From Halorussus salilacus (GTDB taxonomy: Archaea > Halobacteriota > Halobacteria > Halobacteriales > Haladaptataceae), in the NCBI RefSeq assembly GCF_024138125.1, contig NZ_CP099993.1:2666001-2730000 (forward strand): 64,000 nucleotides of DNA, in the 5' to 3' direction. Both the position numbers and the translations under genes were made by a program. This document shows positions 34,968-43,481 of this stretch, in pieces (within the stretch, counting starts at the first letter, position 1; each line of letters opens with the position of its first letter). A model generated the notes under the pieces. It worked only from the letters and a program-made list of their open reading frames with translations. It did no database searches and was not told the DNA's origin.

Positions 34968-35606
34968 ATGGCCGGACCCCACCAGGACCAACCGCTCGCG
35001 ACGGCCGGTACCGACCCGGCCGACGCCGACGCCGGGGCCGTGATGGTCCACGGTCGCGGCGCGAGCGCGCGGGGAATCCTCGGGATGGCCGGGGAGTTCG
35101 GCGTCGAGGGCGTCGCCTACGTCGCCCCGCAGGCCCGCAGGGGGACGTGGTACCCCAACTCGTTCACGGCCCCGATGGACTCGAACGAACCCGGACTGTC
35201 GTCGGGCCTGCGGGCGGTCGCCGACGCGGTCGAGACGCTGAACGACGCGGGAATCCCGACCGACCGGGTCCTCCTGCTCGGGTTCTCGCAGGGGGCCTGC
35301 CTCGCCAGCGAGTTCGTCGCGCGCAACGCCCGGCGGTACGGCGGTCTCGCGGCGTACAGCGGCGGCGTCATCGGCCCCGAGGGGACGCCCCGCGACTACG
35401 AGGGGTCGCTGGACGGGACGCCGGTCTTCCTTGGGTGTAGCGACCGCGACCCTCACATCCCCCTCGAACGAGTCCACGAGACCGCCGCGGTGTTCGAGGA
35501 ACTGGGCGGCAACGTGACCGAGCGCATCTACGAGGGGATGGGCCACACCGTCAACGAAGACGAGATCGAGTTCGTGGCCGACATGCTCGCCGACCTCGTC
35601 GACTGA
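34968..35606 (+). CDS. alpha/beta hydrolase, phospholipase/carboxylesterase family (MhqD-like)
   Basis: A 212-residue serine hydrolase. MVHGRGASARG gives the oxyanion-hole strand, GFSQGACL the nucleophilic Ser, CSDRDPHIP the Asp, and MGHTVNEDE the His. In Firmicutes, MhqD-type hydrolases lie beside ring-cleaving dioxygenases and thiol-reactive quinone sensors; here the dioxygenase seems to be a remnant, while an HxlR regulator remains upstream. A role in quinone or electrophile detoxification is inferred. The N-terminal 30 residues are not conserved in the family. Confidence 0.88.
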   Translation: MAGPHQDQPLATAGTDPADADAGAVMVHGRGASARGILGMAGEFGVEGVAYVAPQARRGTWYPNSFTAPMDSNEPGLSSGLRAVADAVETLNDAGIPTDRVLLLGFSQGACLASEFVARNARRYGGLAAYSGGVIGPEGTPRDYEGSLDGTPVFLGCSDRDPHIPLERVHETAAVFEELGGNVTERIYEGMGHTVNEDEIEFVADMLADLVD

Positions 35607-35690
35607 CCCGGAACCCGGCGACGCCGTCGCCCGCAGAAACGCTTATTCCGGTACGCGTCATAGCCTGCATGGCAGAAATCGGACTTCTAC

Positions 35691-36938
35691 ATGAGTGGGG
35701 ATACAAATCCAGCGTCGGCCGCGAGGGGGGTCGTCGTCCCGATAATCGACGCGGCGAGTAGCGTCGCCTGCCTCCGGTCGCTCGGGCGACGCGGTGTTCC
35801 GACCGTCGCGATCTCCGAGGACCCGGCGATGCCGGGCCTCGGTTCGAAGTACTGCACCGAGCGGGTCACGACGCCCGACCCGGCCGTCGATCTGGACGCC
35901 TACGCCGAAGCGTTGCTCTCGCTGGCCGACCGCGACGACGTTCGGACCGTCGTCCCGGTCCGCGAGGAGGACGTGTACGTGCTGGCCAGACACCGCGAGG
36001 CGTTCGCCGAGCGCGTGGGAACGCCGTGGCCCGACCTCGACACCCTGCGTTCGGTCCAGGACCGCGTCGAACTCTTCGACGCCGCCCGGACTGCGGGCGT
36101 GGCCGCGCCCGAGACCGCGACCGTCGACGAGTGGACCGACTGGGACCGCGAGGTCATCGTCAAGCCCCGGTACACGGTCCACGCCGAGGAGTACCTCGAC
36201 GTGGCCGAGAGCCACGGCCAGTCGCACTCGACCACCTTCGTCGCGCCCGGCGAGACGCCCGACCGCGACGAACTGGTCGCCGAGATGGGCCACGTCCCAC
36301 TCGTTCAGGAGTACGTCCCGGACTCCGACGAGTACGGCTTCTTCGCGCTCTACGACGAGGGCGAGGCGGTCGCGACCTTCCAGCACCGCCAGCGCCGGGG
36401 CTACAAGTACTCGGGGGGACCGAGCGCGTACCGCGAGTCGGTCGACATCCCCGAACTCGACGCGGCGGGACGGGCGCTACTCGACGAACTCGACTGGCAC
36501 GGCCTCGCGATGGTCGAGTTCCTCCGGAATCCCGAGACCGGCCAGTTCGAACTCATGGAGGTCAATCCCCGGTTCTGGACTTCGTTGCCGTTCACCGTCC
36601 GGGCGGGCGTCGATTTCCCCTACTACTACTGGCGACAGGCGGCCGGACACACTCTGGACGCCGAACCGGAGTACGCGGTCGGCATCGCGGGACACCTCCT
36701 CCGGGGCGAACTCCTCTACCTCCACAGCATCCTGTTCGAGGACTATCCGCTGGTCGAACGACCCTCGTTTCTCCGGGGACTGGCCGACGTGGTGACGTCC
36801 ACCGCGCGCCACCCGCGGTTCGACTATCTGGACGCCGACGACCCGAAGCCGTTCGTCAGGGACCTCCGGAACGTGGTCGTCGGGGCGTCGAAGGAGTGGC
36901 GGATGGAGTGGCCCGCGTGGAAACTGGTGGGGGAGTGA
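35691..36938 (+). CDS. ATP-grasp carboxylate-amine (or similar) ligase
   Basis: A 415-residue ATP-grasp protein. The pre-ATP-grasp domain (VVVPIIDAASSVACLRSLGRR), the ATP-binding REVIVKPRYTVHAEE, LVQEYVPDSDEYGFFALYD and the metal site FELMEVNPRFWTS are clear. C-terminal residues 320-415 lack a known domain. Such haloarchaeal proteins join an amino group to a carboxylate; the substrate is unknown. The nearest TATA-like run (GCTTATTC, 35641) is about 45 bases upstream. Confidence 0.82.
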   Translation: MSGDTNPASAARGVVVPIIDAASSVACLRSLGRRGVPTVAISEDPAMPGLGSKYCTERVTTPDPAVDLDAYAEALLSLADRDDVRTVVPVREEDVYVLARHREAFAERVGTPWPDLDTLRSVQDRVELFDAARTAGVAAPETATVDEWTDWDREVIVKPRYTVHAEEYLDVAESHGQSHSTTFVAPGETPDRDELVAEMGHVPLVQEYVPDSDEYGFFALYDEGEAVATFQHRQRRGYKYSGGPSAYRESVDIPELDAAGRALLDELDWHGLAMVEFLRNPETGQFELMEVNPRFWTSLPFTVRAGVDFPYYYWRQAAGHTLDAEPEYAVGIAGHLLRGELLYLHSILFEDYPLVERPSFLRGLADVVTSTARHPRFDYLDADDPKPFVRDLRNVVVGASKEWRMEWPAWKLVGE

Positions 36939-36954
36939 CAGAGGAGACACTCGA

Positions 36955-37695
36955 TTAGCAGGGGTTTTCCTGCTGGATACGAACGCTACCCATTCCGTCG
37001 ATATCGAGACGCGTCAAGTCCCCGGAGTACGGAAACTCTACTGAGGGGCGTAGACTTCCGCCCGGGTCAAGTGTTCCACGGGTACGAGATACTCGTTGTC
37101 CGTTTTCCAACTCCAACTGGCCTGATACCGCGATGTCGTACGTAATCGGCTTCGATCCGGTCTCTGTCGCATAAATCGTGATTTGGTTATCAAGGGGACA
37201 CCAGCCGTCCGATTGACCTTCTGATTCCCGTGGGTCGCTATCTGTACTATCGGTGGTTCCTGACTCGCTACCACAGGCTACTGTACTTGGGTCTTGGGTA
37301 GTCTGTAGCCTGCTGGCGGCCTGTTCACTACCATCCACATAAATCGTGTACTGATTTGCCCATTGTTCGGGAACACTGAATGCGATGATGTCACCAGAGA
37401 AAGCGTAGCAATCCCATCCGCCTTGTGTCGCTCCGTGAACGCGACATCCCGATCCATCAATGTCGTCTTCGGGGTCGCGTATATCAGACCGGTCTGGATT
37501 TATAGGGGCCTGCCGAGGTTGAGCACTCTTTTCGAGTGTTCCTGAAACTGCGAATTGATACGGATAACCTCGGTCGCTTGGCGCACCTATACAGATTTCG
37601 TGTGTCTGTTGCCGTTTGTCTGCAGCTACCGACTTTGTGATCGTCCCAAGTGCACTCGCACCGCCAACGGCTTGCAGGAGTTTCCGTCGGTTCAT
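36955..37695 (-). CDS. exported protein of unknown function, low G+C
   Basis: A 246-residue protein with a Tat-type signal (NRRKLLQAVGGASALG) followed by KSVAADK, a likely cleavage region rather than a lipobox. The mature part is rich in beta-forming segments, with several cysteines (C35, C84, C95, and the last residue) that could form disulphides. I recognise no family. Codon use is AT-richer than any neighbour, and the gene abuts a tRNA-linked repeat region, so it was probably acquired with a mobile element. Two repeated sections (FAVSGTLEKS, IAVSGQLELE) hint at a duplicated beta domain. Confidence 0.65.
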   Translation of the reverse strand: MNRRKLLQAVGGASALGTITKSVAADKRQQTHEICIGAPSDRGYPYQFAVSGTLEKSAQPRQAPINPDRSDIRDPEDDIDGSGCRVHGATQGGWDCYAFSGDIIAFSVPEQWANQYTIYVDGSEQAASRLQTTQDPSTVACGSESGTTDSTDSDPRESEGQSDGWCPLDNQITIYATETGSKPITYDIAVSGQLELENGQRVSRTRGTLDPGGSLRPSVEFPYSGDLTRLDIDGMGSVRIQQENPC

Positions 37696-37938
37696 GCCCC
37701 ATCACTCCAACGAACCGCACCACATGATCTGCCCGTCCGTTGTACTATGTGTCTCATTAATATCCCCTCTCAGTGAATATTCTCCGTGCTCCTCTTGGGA
37801 GTTCGATTTCGGCCGTCATCCCTGTACTACGAAACCCCCATCCCCTGCTACAATGGCATAGTTGATAAATTGGCATTTCTGTTGTTCTTTCGGGGTTCCA
37901 TTTCGGATAGGGGAACGAACAAGCCGATTGAGATATGA
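37696..37938. other. low-G+C non-coding stretch next to the integration-like repeats
   Basis: I see no gene here. Base composition is clearly lower in G+C than the rest of the window. It probably contains the promoter of the minus-strand exported-protein gene (AT-rich runs near 37750-37760) and the remains of a former mobile element. Confidence 0.4.
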
Positions 37939-38276
37939 TTCGCAGGAGAATCATGGGCCGAAGCGGATTCGAACCTCGCCGAGACGGTCCGGGCGTGCGG
38001 CGCAAGCGCCGTTCCGGGCGTGCGACTCGTCTGGTTCGAATCCTTCCGAAGCCCATTCGACGGCGCAGGCTCCTCGCTCCGCTCGTCGCGTTGCGCCGTC
38101 AGAAGTGGGTCGGGGCGGGTTCTCACCAAAGCAAGACGTTCCGGGATGCTCGCTTCGCTGCGCTTCCGGGCGTGCGACTTGCAGGGTTCGAATCCGCCGC
38201 GCCGAACGGATTTCCTGCTCACGGCGAAGCGAGCGCCTCGTGCGAGGCGCTCGCGGCGTAGTTCGCAGGAAAATCA
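37939..38276. repeat. stack of tRNA-Val 3'-end-like sequences (fossil attachment region)
   Basis: A 37-base segment at 37939-37975 matches the tRNA-Val 3' end plus flank at 38262-38298 at 33 positions. A third copy of the terminal part lies at 38106-38127. Inverted tRNA-end-like pieces (GGTTCGAATCC) lie at 38033 and 38185, each preceded by TTCCGGGCGTGCGACT (38012 and 38164), so two roughly 150-base units are arranged in tandem. Nested palindromes occur inside, for example at 38229-38254. This looks like repeated integration and decay at a tRNA gene. Confidence 0.65.
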
Positions 38277-38351
38277 TGGGTCGGGGCGGATTCGAACCGC
38301 CGACCTGCTCCGTGTGAAGGAGCTGTCATAACCGGACTAGACTACCGACCC
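38277..38351 (-). tRNA. tRNA-Val (anticodon CAC)
   Basis: Read on the minus strand, the acceptor stem GGGTCGG pairs with CCGACCC, discriminator A. The anticodon arm GCTCC-TTCACAC-GGAGC gives the loop with CAC at positions 34-36, decoding GUG. The T arm GGCGG-TTCGAAT-CCGCC is perfect. CCA is not encoded and no intron is seen. A minus-strand CTTAAG box at about -30 (near 38380) may be the promoter. The 3' end is the sequence duplicated upstream in the att-like region. Confidence 0.95.
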
Positions 38352-38418
38352 GCGCACTCCGACCTTCCTCCTTCCCGGACTTAAGACTTACTTTACGGTC
38401 GAAAAGGACGGGGCGGCC

Positions 38419-38652
38419 TCACACCCGGTCGCGGGCCTGCCGTAGCGCGCGTCGGGCGCGTCGCTCGACCTCGTGTTCGCGGGCCTTCAGTTGCGCGCGC
38501 CACTTCTCGGCGCGGGTCGATTCCTTCCTCTCGCGGCCAGTCGCGGCCCGGACGCGGCGTTCGACTGGGTCGAGTTCCTCGCGGAGACCGCGCGAGAGGT
38601 GCTCACCGGCGCGCCGTGCGTAGTACCACGCGTCTCGGAAGTGCTTGTTCAT
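38419..38652 (-). CDS. small charged helical protein (DUF7553-like)
   Basis: A 77-residue, mostly helical, Arg/Glu-rich protein opening MNKHFRDAWYYARRAGEHL. I know similar haloarchaeal proteins as DUF7553, without a function. Predicted as one or two long amphipathic helices; the unusually high arginine content could mean DNA or membrane contact. It runs from its ATG towards the tRNA gene on the same strand. Confidence 0.65.
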   Translation of the reverse strand: MNKHFRDAWYYARRAGEHLSRGLREELDPVERRVRAATGRERKESTRAEKWRAQLKAREHEVERRARRALRQARDRV

Positions 38653-38779
38653 CTCGTTCTCACCTCATCGTGTTCTTATGCAAAGGTCAGATATAGGCTT
38701 TGTCCCCGCGGCGGCGGCGGAACGCTCCCCGAGCGGGCGGCCAAACGCCTTCGCTCCCCGCTCGCGCCGCGTGTCAAAA

Positions 38780-38790
38780 GCGGTTTATCG
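38780..38790 (+). promoter_or_regulatory. TATA box of the MBL hydrolase gene
   Basis: GCGGTTTATCG is centred about 27 bases before the ATG at 38812, the standard leaderless spacing in this window. Confidence 0.6.
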
Positions 38791-38811
38791 GCAGGCGGTC
38801 ACAGTTCGGGT

Positions 38812-39771
38812 ATGTTCACGCGGCTCTCGATACCGACGCCGTTCCAGATCGGCCCGGTCAACGCCTACCTCTCCGGGGCGACGCTGGTCGACCCCGGACC
38901 GGGAAGCGAGGAGGCGTGGGCCGCCCTGCTCGATGGCCTCGAAGCCCGCGGGCTGGGACCGGCCGACGTCGAGCAGGTGCTGGTGACCCACCCCCACCCC
39001 GACCACTTCGGACTCGCGCGCCGTCTGCGCGAAGAGGGCGCGCGGGTGGTCGCCAGCCCGACGACCGCCGCGATAATCGCCGACTTCGAGGCCCGACTCG
39101 ACCACGAGCAGTCGTTCTTCGTCGACTTCTTCGAGCGCCACGGGATGGCCCGCTCGACCGCCGAGACGGTCACGGACCTCCCCGAGTCGTTCCTCTCGGT
39201 CGCGCCGAGCGTCGAGACCGACGCGGAACTCGACGACGGCGAGACCGTCGAGGTGGACGGCCTCGACCTCACAGCGGAGTCCGTCGCTGGCCACGCCCCC
39301 GGCGAGACCATCTTCACCTTCGAGACCGACGGCGGCGAGCGCGCCCTCGTCGGCGATCAGGTGCTGGCCGACATCACGCCCAACCCCCTGCTCCAGCCGC
39401 CCGCAGAGGGCGAGGGCGGCGAGGAGCGACCGCGGGTCCTCCCGGCGTTCAATCGCTCGCTCGAACGCCTCCGAGCCCGGGAGTTCGACCGCCTCCTGCC
39501 GGGCCACCGCGAGGAGATAGAGGACCCGAGCGCGCGCATCGCCGAGATTCTGGCGGCCCACGACGAGCGCACCGAGAACGTGAAGACGCTGGTCGACGGT
39601 CCCACGACCGCGTTCGAGGTGATGGAGGGGCTGTTCGACGACCTGCCAGCCACCGAGTACTTCTCGGCGATGAGCGAGGCGGTCGGCCACCTCGACGTGC
39701 TCGAAGCCCGCGGCGAGGTCGAACCCCGCGAGCGCGGCGGTCTCGTCGTCTACGAGGAGGTGACGGCGTGA
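38812..39771 (+). CDS. MBL-fold metallo-hydrolase (glyoxalase II-like, LACTB2-like)
   Basis: A 319-residue two-metal hydrolase. The metal motif THPHPDHFG, a further His in VAGHAPGETI, Asp in LVGDQVL and His in LLPGHRE form the site. A C-terminal winged-helix-like tail (AFEVMEGLFDDLPATEYFSAM, VGHLDVLEARGEV) is like that of LACTB2-type enzymes. The substrate is unknown; thioesters or RNA are candidates. It overlaps the adenine deaminase start by four bases (GTGA), so the two are co-expressed. Confidence 0.88.
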   Translation: MFTRLSIPTPFQIGPVNAYLSGATLVDPGPGSEEAWAALLDGLEARGLGPADVEQVLVTHPHPDHFGLARRLREEGARVVASPTTAAIIADFEARLDHEQSFFVDFFERHGMARSTAETVTDLPESFLSVAPSVETDAELDDGETVEVDGLDLTAESVAGHAPGETIFTFETDGGERALVGDQVLADITPNPLLQPPAEGEGGEERPRVLPAFNRSLERLRAREFDRLLPGHREEIEDPSARIAEILAAHDERTENVKTLVDGPTTAFEVMEGLFDDLPATEYFSAMSEAVGHLDVLEARGEVEPRERGGLVVYEEVTA

Positions 39772-41606
39772 ACGACCTCCAGCCCGCGGCGCTCGGCGAG
39801 ACCGAGGCCGACCTCGTTATCTCTGGCGGCCGGGTCTTCCTGCCGGAACTCCGGGAGTTCCAGGCCCGCGACGTGGTCGTCGTCGACGACCGCGTCGCCG
39901 CGCTCCCCGAAAGCGCCGACCCCGTCATCGGCGACGACACGCGGGTCATCACCGCCAGCGACCGCGTGGTCGCGCCGGGCTTCGTCGACGCCCACACCCA
40001 CCTCGACCTCCACCAGACGTTCGAGAGCGCGTACCACTACGCGGTCGAGCACGGCACCACCTCCGTGGTCTCGGAGGTTACGGGCTACGGCCCGGCGTTC
40101 GGCGCGGAGGGCGTCGAGCAACTGCTCGCCGCCACGTCATACCTCCCCGTCAGGGTCCGGGTGACCGTCCCGCCCCAGCCCCTGCTCGACACCTTCGAAC
40201 CCCGGCGGGCCGACGACGAGGAGGCGCAGGCCCTCGCCGACCTGCTGGCCGACGACCGGGTGGTCGGCGTGGGCGAGACCGACTGGATTCACGCGGTCGG
40301 CCGGGATACGCCCGCCGAACTGCTCTACGAGCGCGCCCGCGAGGAGGGCAAGACCGTCTCGGGCCACGCCGCGGGGTGTTCGGGCGAGAAGCTCGCGGCC
40401 TTCGCCACGATAATCGACGACGACCACGAGGCCATCTCGGGCGAGGGGATAATCGAGCGCGTCGAGAACGGCATCCACGCCATCGGCCGGTACGGCTCCA
40501 TCCGCGACGACATGGAGGCCGTCGGCGACGCCTACCCCGAAGTCGACGCCGCCGAACTCTCGCTCTCGTCCGACGGCATGTGGCCCGGCGACCTCATCGA
40601 CGTGGGCTACATGGACGCGGTGGTCAGGCGCGCCATCGAGGAGGGCGTCGAACCCGTCGACGCCCTCCGGATGGCGACGCTCAACCCCGCTCGCCACTTC
40701 GGGCTCGACCGCGAGGGCGTCGGCTCGCTCTCGCCGGGGAGCGTCGCCGACGTGGTCCTCATCGACGACCTCGAAGAGGTCACCGTCTCGACCGTCGTCA
40801 GCGGCGGCGAGGTCGTCTACAACAAGGGCGAGTCGACGGTCGCCCCCCGGACCCACGAGTACCCCGACCGGTTCTACGACTCGGTGAACGTCTCAACCGA
40901 CCCCGCGGAGTTCCGGGTGCCCGCCGACGCCGCGAGCGACGGCGAGGTCCGGGCAATCGAGTATCAGGGCGGCCTGCTCTCTGGCGAGACGACCGTCTCC
41001 CCCGCGGTCGAGGGTGACGAACTCCTCGCCGACCCGGACCGCGATGTCCTGAAGGTGACTCTGCTCGACCGCCACCCGGAGGGGGACGTCTCCGCGAGCG
41101 AAGCGAGCGGAGGCTCGTCGGACGAGTCCGACGGTGGAACCGGGTTCACCGGCTTCTTCACGGGCTACGGCCTCGACCGCGGTGCGGTCGCCACCAGCGT
41201 CACTTGGGAGACCACCGGCGTGGTCGCGGTCGGCGCGTCCGACGAGACGATGCGCGCCGCGGTCGCGCGCGTCGAGGAGATGGGCGGCGGCTGGGCCGTC
41301 GTGGACGAGGTCTCCGCGAGCGAAGCGAGCGGCGGCCCCTCGGGCGAGCGAAGCGGGTCCGACGGCGGCGAGGTCGTCGCGGAGCTCCCGACCCGGGTCG
41401 GGGGCATCTGCTCGGACCTCGAAGTCGAGGAGACCGCGAAGCTCTACAGCGCGGTCGGGAACGCCCTCGGGCGACTCGGGGCGGACGTCGAGCGACCGAT
41501 GCTGGCGGTCCAGACGCTCACGTTCCCGGGGGTCCCGACGCTCAAACTCTCGTTTTCGGGCTACGCCGACATCCCGAACCGCGAGATCGTGGGGCTGGAA
41601 CCCTAG
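39768..41606 (+). CDS. adenine deaminase (AdeC type)
   Basis: A 612-residue amidohydrolase converting adenine to hypoxanthine for purine salvage. Family marks are APGFVDAHTHLDLH, VGVGETDWIH, SGHAAGCSGEKLAAF, DDDHEAI, SSDGMWPGDL and the C-terminal AdeC domain ending FSGYADIPNREIVGLEP. Two insertions carry the same DNA motif GCGAGCGAAGCGAGCG and read SASEASGG (41095 and 41313 regions); both fall between strands of the C-terminal domain. The start is GTG, overlapping the MBL gene. The HTH in place of the usual HVHIESS leaves some uncertainty about exact activity. Confidence 0.85.
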   Translation: MNDLQPAALGETEADLVISGGRVFLPELREFQARDVVVVDDRVAALPESADPVIGDDTRVITASDRVVAPGFVDAHTHLDLHQTFESAYHYAVEHGTTSVVSEVTGYGPAFGAEGVEQLLAATSYLPVRVRVTVPPQPLLDTFEPRRADDEEAQALADLLADDRVVGVGETDWIHAVGRDTPAELLYERAREEGKTVSGHAAGCSGEKLAAFATIIDDDHEAISGEGIIERVENGIHAIGRYGSIRDDMEAVGDAYPEVDAAELSLSSDGMWPGDLIDVGYMDAVVRRAIEEGVEPVDALRMATLNPARHFGLDREGVGSLSPGSVADVVLIDDLEEVTVSTVVSGGEVVYNKGESTVAPRTHEYPDRFYDSVNVSTDPAEFRVPADAASDGEVRAIEYQGGLLSGETTVSPAVEGDELLADPDRDVLKVTLLDRHPEGDVSASEASGGSSDESDGGTGFTGFFTGYGLDRGAVATSVTWETTGVVAVGASDETMRAAVARVEEMGGGWAVVDEVSASEASGGPSGERSGSDGGEVVAELPTRVGGICSDLEVEETAKLYSAVGNALGRLGADVERPMLAVQTLTFPGVPTLKLSFSGYADIPNREIVGLEP

Positions 41607-41866
41607 TCCTCTCGCTCGCTCTCGGCACCGCCTTCGGATTCGCGCTCGCCCTCGTCGCGCCGACCCTCCGGGTGCTCGCGGATGGTCCGAATCTGCTCGT
41701 AGGGGAAGAAGTTCCGTCCCGTCTCGCGGGTCAGCCACACGCCCGACTCGTAGAAGTCGAGTTCGGTGCCCTCGACCGGCGAGGTCACCTGACGCTCGCC
41801 GCCACGGACCCGGTTGCCCTGCTCGGCGGTCCGGACGAGGTACACGGAGTAGACGTTCTCGGACAT
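41603..41866 (-). CDS. small conserved haloarchaeal protein
   Basis: An 87-residue protein of unknown function. The first 65 residues form a likely beta-rich domain (VYSVYLVRTAEQGNRV, FYESGVWLTRETGRNFFPYE); the tail is Glu/Arg-rich and disordered. Its stop overlaps the adenine deaminase stop by four bases on the opposite strand (CTAG), a tight convergent arrangement. The FFPYEQI pattern recalls small RNA- or membrane-associated proteins, but I cannot assign it. Confidence 0.6.
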   Translation of the reverse strand: MSENVYSVYLVRTAEQGNRVRGGERQVTSPVEGTELDFYESGVWLTRETGRNFFPYEQIRTIREHPEGRRDEGERESEGGAESERED

Positions 41867-41915
41867 GACACCGGCGGTTCGACGCGGCCGACGAAAAGCG
41901 TAGTGGGCGCGCCGG

Positions 41916-42212
41916 TCACTTCGACCGAGACAGCGAGAGCCGACCTCGCGTCGGCTCTCGCTCGGTTTCGGCGGTCGCCTTCGCCCGGCGGTCCCGCAGG
42001 CGGCCGACGGCGAGACCGAGGCCGATCAGCACGACGAGCGCGACGACCATTCGCGTCTTCTCCTGGGTCGGTGTCACCTCGGACTCAGTATTGGTCGACG
42101 ACTCGCCGGACGACCCGCCGGACCCGAGCGACAGCGACGACCCCGCCGACTCGCGGGGGTTGACGGTCCAACTGAAGTCCGAATCGTGGAAGTGTATCTC
42201 GAGGATTCCCAT
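41916..42212 (-). CDS. small single-pass membrane protein
   Basis: A 98-residue protein. A short beta segment (ILEIHFHDSDFSWTVNP) is followed by a Ser/Gly-rich linker, one transmembrane helix (residues 54-71, RMVVALVVLIGLGLAVG) and a basic cytoplasmic tail. Orientation is probably N-out. Function unknown. A hairpin (41933-41961) is inside its 3' coding part. Confidence 0.55.
   Translation of the reverse strand: MGILEIHFHDSDFSWTVNPRESAGSSLSLGSGGSSGESSTNTESEVTPTQEKTRMVVALVVLIGLGLAVGRLRDRRAKATAETEREPTRGRLSLSRSK
41933..41961. repeat. hairpin inside the 3' end of the small membrane protein gene
   Basis: Arms GCGAGAGCCGAC (41933-41944) and the complement (41950-41961) flank CTCGC. It encodes part of the protein's basic tail and may act as a terminator. 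Confidence 0.55.
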
Positions 42213-42322
42213 ATGATGGACTTCGCCGAGCGCGAACTTAGCGGTTGGGGCGGAACCGAAAGCGACAGACGCTCCCGCTCCGAGTCGTGACGTTCATTAC
42301 CACGGGATGGCGTTGTGGTGGT

Positions 42323-43387
42323 ATGGACGGCACACAGCGGGCGTTTCTCGACAATCTGCTAACCACACCGAGCCCGTCCGGGTTCGAGGCCGAGGTCCAG
42401 CGCGTCTGGGTCGACTACGTCTCGGCGTTCGCCGACGAGGTACGAACCGACGAGTACGGCAACGCTGTCGCCGTAATCGAGGGCGGCGACCCCGCGGTCG
42501 CGTTCGCGGGCCACGCCGACGAGATCGGCCTGATGGTCAACGGCATCGACGAGGACGGCTTCGTCCGGCTCTCGCGCGTCGGCGGCTCGGACCCCACCGT
42601 CTCGAAGGGCCAGCACGTCGAAATCCACGCCGAGGGCGGTGCGGTCCCGGGCGTGGTCGGGCAGACCGCCATCCACCTCCGGGACACCGACGCCGACGAG
42701 GTCGAAGATGTCGCCGAACAGCACGTCGACATCGGAGTCGAGACCGAGGCCGAGGCCCGCGAGCTCGTGGACGTGGGCGACCCCATCACCTTCGACACCC
42801 CCGTCAGGGAGTTGCAGGGGAGCCGGATGGCGGCCCGCGGCATGGACAACCGCGTGGGTATCTGGGTCGCCGCCGAGGCGGCCCGCCGCGCGGCCGAGTC
42901 CGACGTCGACGCCACGGTGTACGCGGTCAGCACGGTCCAGGAGGAACTCGGCAAGCAGGGCGCGAAGATGGTCGGATTCGACCTCGACGCCGACGCCGCG
43001 GTGGCGGTCGACGTGACCCACGCGGTCGACAGCCCCGACCTGAGCAAGGAGCGCGACCAGCACGGCGAGATCGAACTCGGCGGCGGCCCGGTGGTCGCTC
43101 GCGGGTCGTCGAACCATCCCGAGGTCGTCGCCCTCGTCCGCGAGGCCGCCGACGAGGTCGATCTCCCGGTCCAGTTGCAGGCCGCAGGCCGGGCGACCGG
43201 CACGGACGCCGATGCCTTCTACACCTCTCAGGGCGGCATCCCGTCGCTGAACCTCGGCCTGCCGAACCGATACATGCACACTCCGGTCGAGGTCATCGAC
43301 ACCGCTGACCTCGACGCGGCAGCCGACCTGCTCGCGGCCTTCGCGGAGCGGTCGGCCGGACGCGACGGATTCGGAGTCGACGTTTGA
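42323..43387 (+). CDS. M42-family metallopeptidase (aminopeptidase)
   Basis: A 354-residue cytosolic aminopeptidase of the TET/M42 family. The two-metal site is seen as FAGHADEIGL (His), ARGMDNRVG (Asp), VQEELGKQG (Glu), VDVTHA (Asp) and RYMHTPVE (His). TET enzymes form large dodecamers that trim peptides from the proteasome. The start chosen is the first ATG consistent with the family's FLDNLLTTPSPSGFE opening. It has no evident operon partner. Confidence 0.9.
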   Translation: MDGTQRAFLDNLLTTPSPSGFEAEVQRVWVDYVSAFADEVRTDEYGNAVAVIEGGDPAVAFAGHADEIGLMVNGIDEDGFVRLSRVGGSDPTVSKGQHVEIHAEGGAVPGVVGQTAIHLRDTDADEVEDVAEQHVDIGVETEAEARELVDVGDPITFDTPVRELQGSRMAARGMDNRVGIWVAAEAARRAAESDVDATVYAVSTVQEELGKQGAKMVGFDLDADAAVAVDVTHAVDSPDLSKERDQHGEIELGGGPVVARGSSNHPEVVALVREAADEVDLPVQLQAAGRATGTDADAFYTSQGGIPSLNLGLPNRYMHTPVEVIDTADLDAAADLLAAFAERSAGRDGFGVDV

Positions 43388-43481
43388 GCCCGACCGGCGG
43401 CTACCCGGCCGCGTTCCCGGCGTAAACGTCGCCCAGAACACTTTTCCACGGTTTTGACGTACTGGTGACCGTGGGGGACCT

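Noticed and set aside
37939-38055. A second tRNA gene
   Set aside because: Only a T-arm and acceptor-like 3' part are present; no anticodon arm or matching 5' acceptor strand can be folded.
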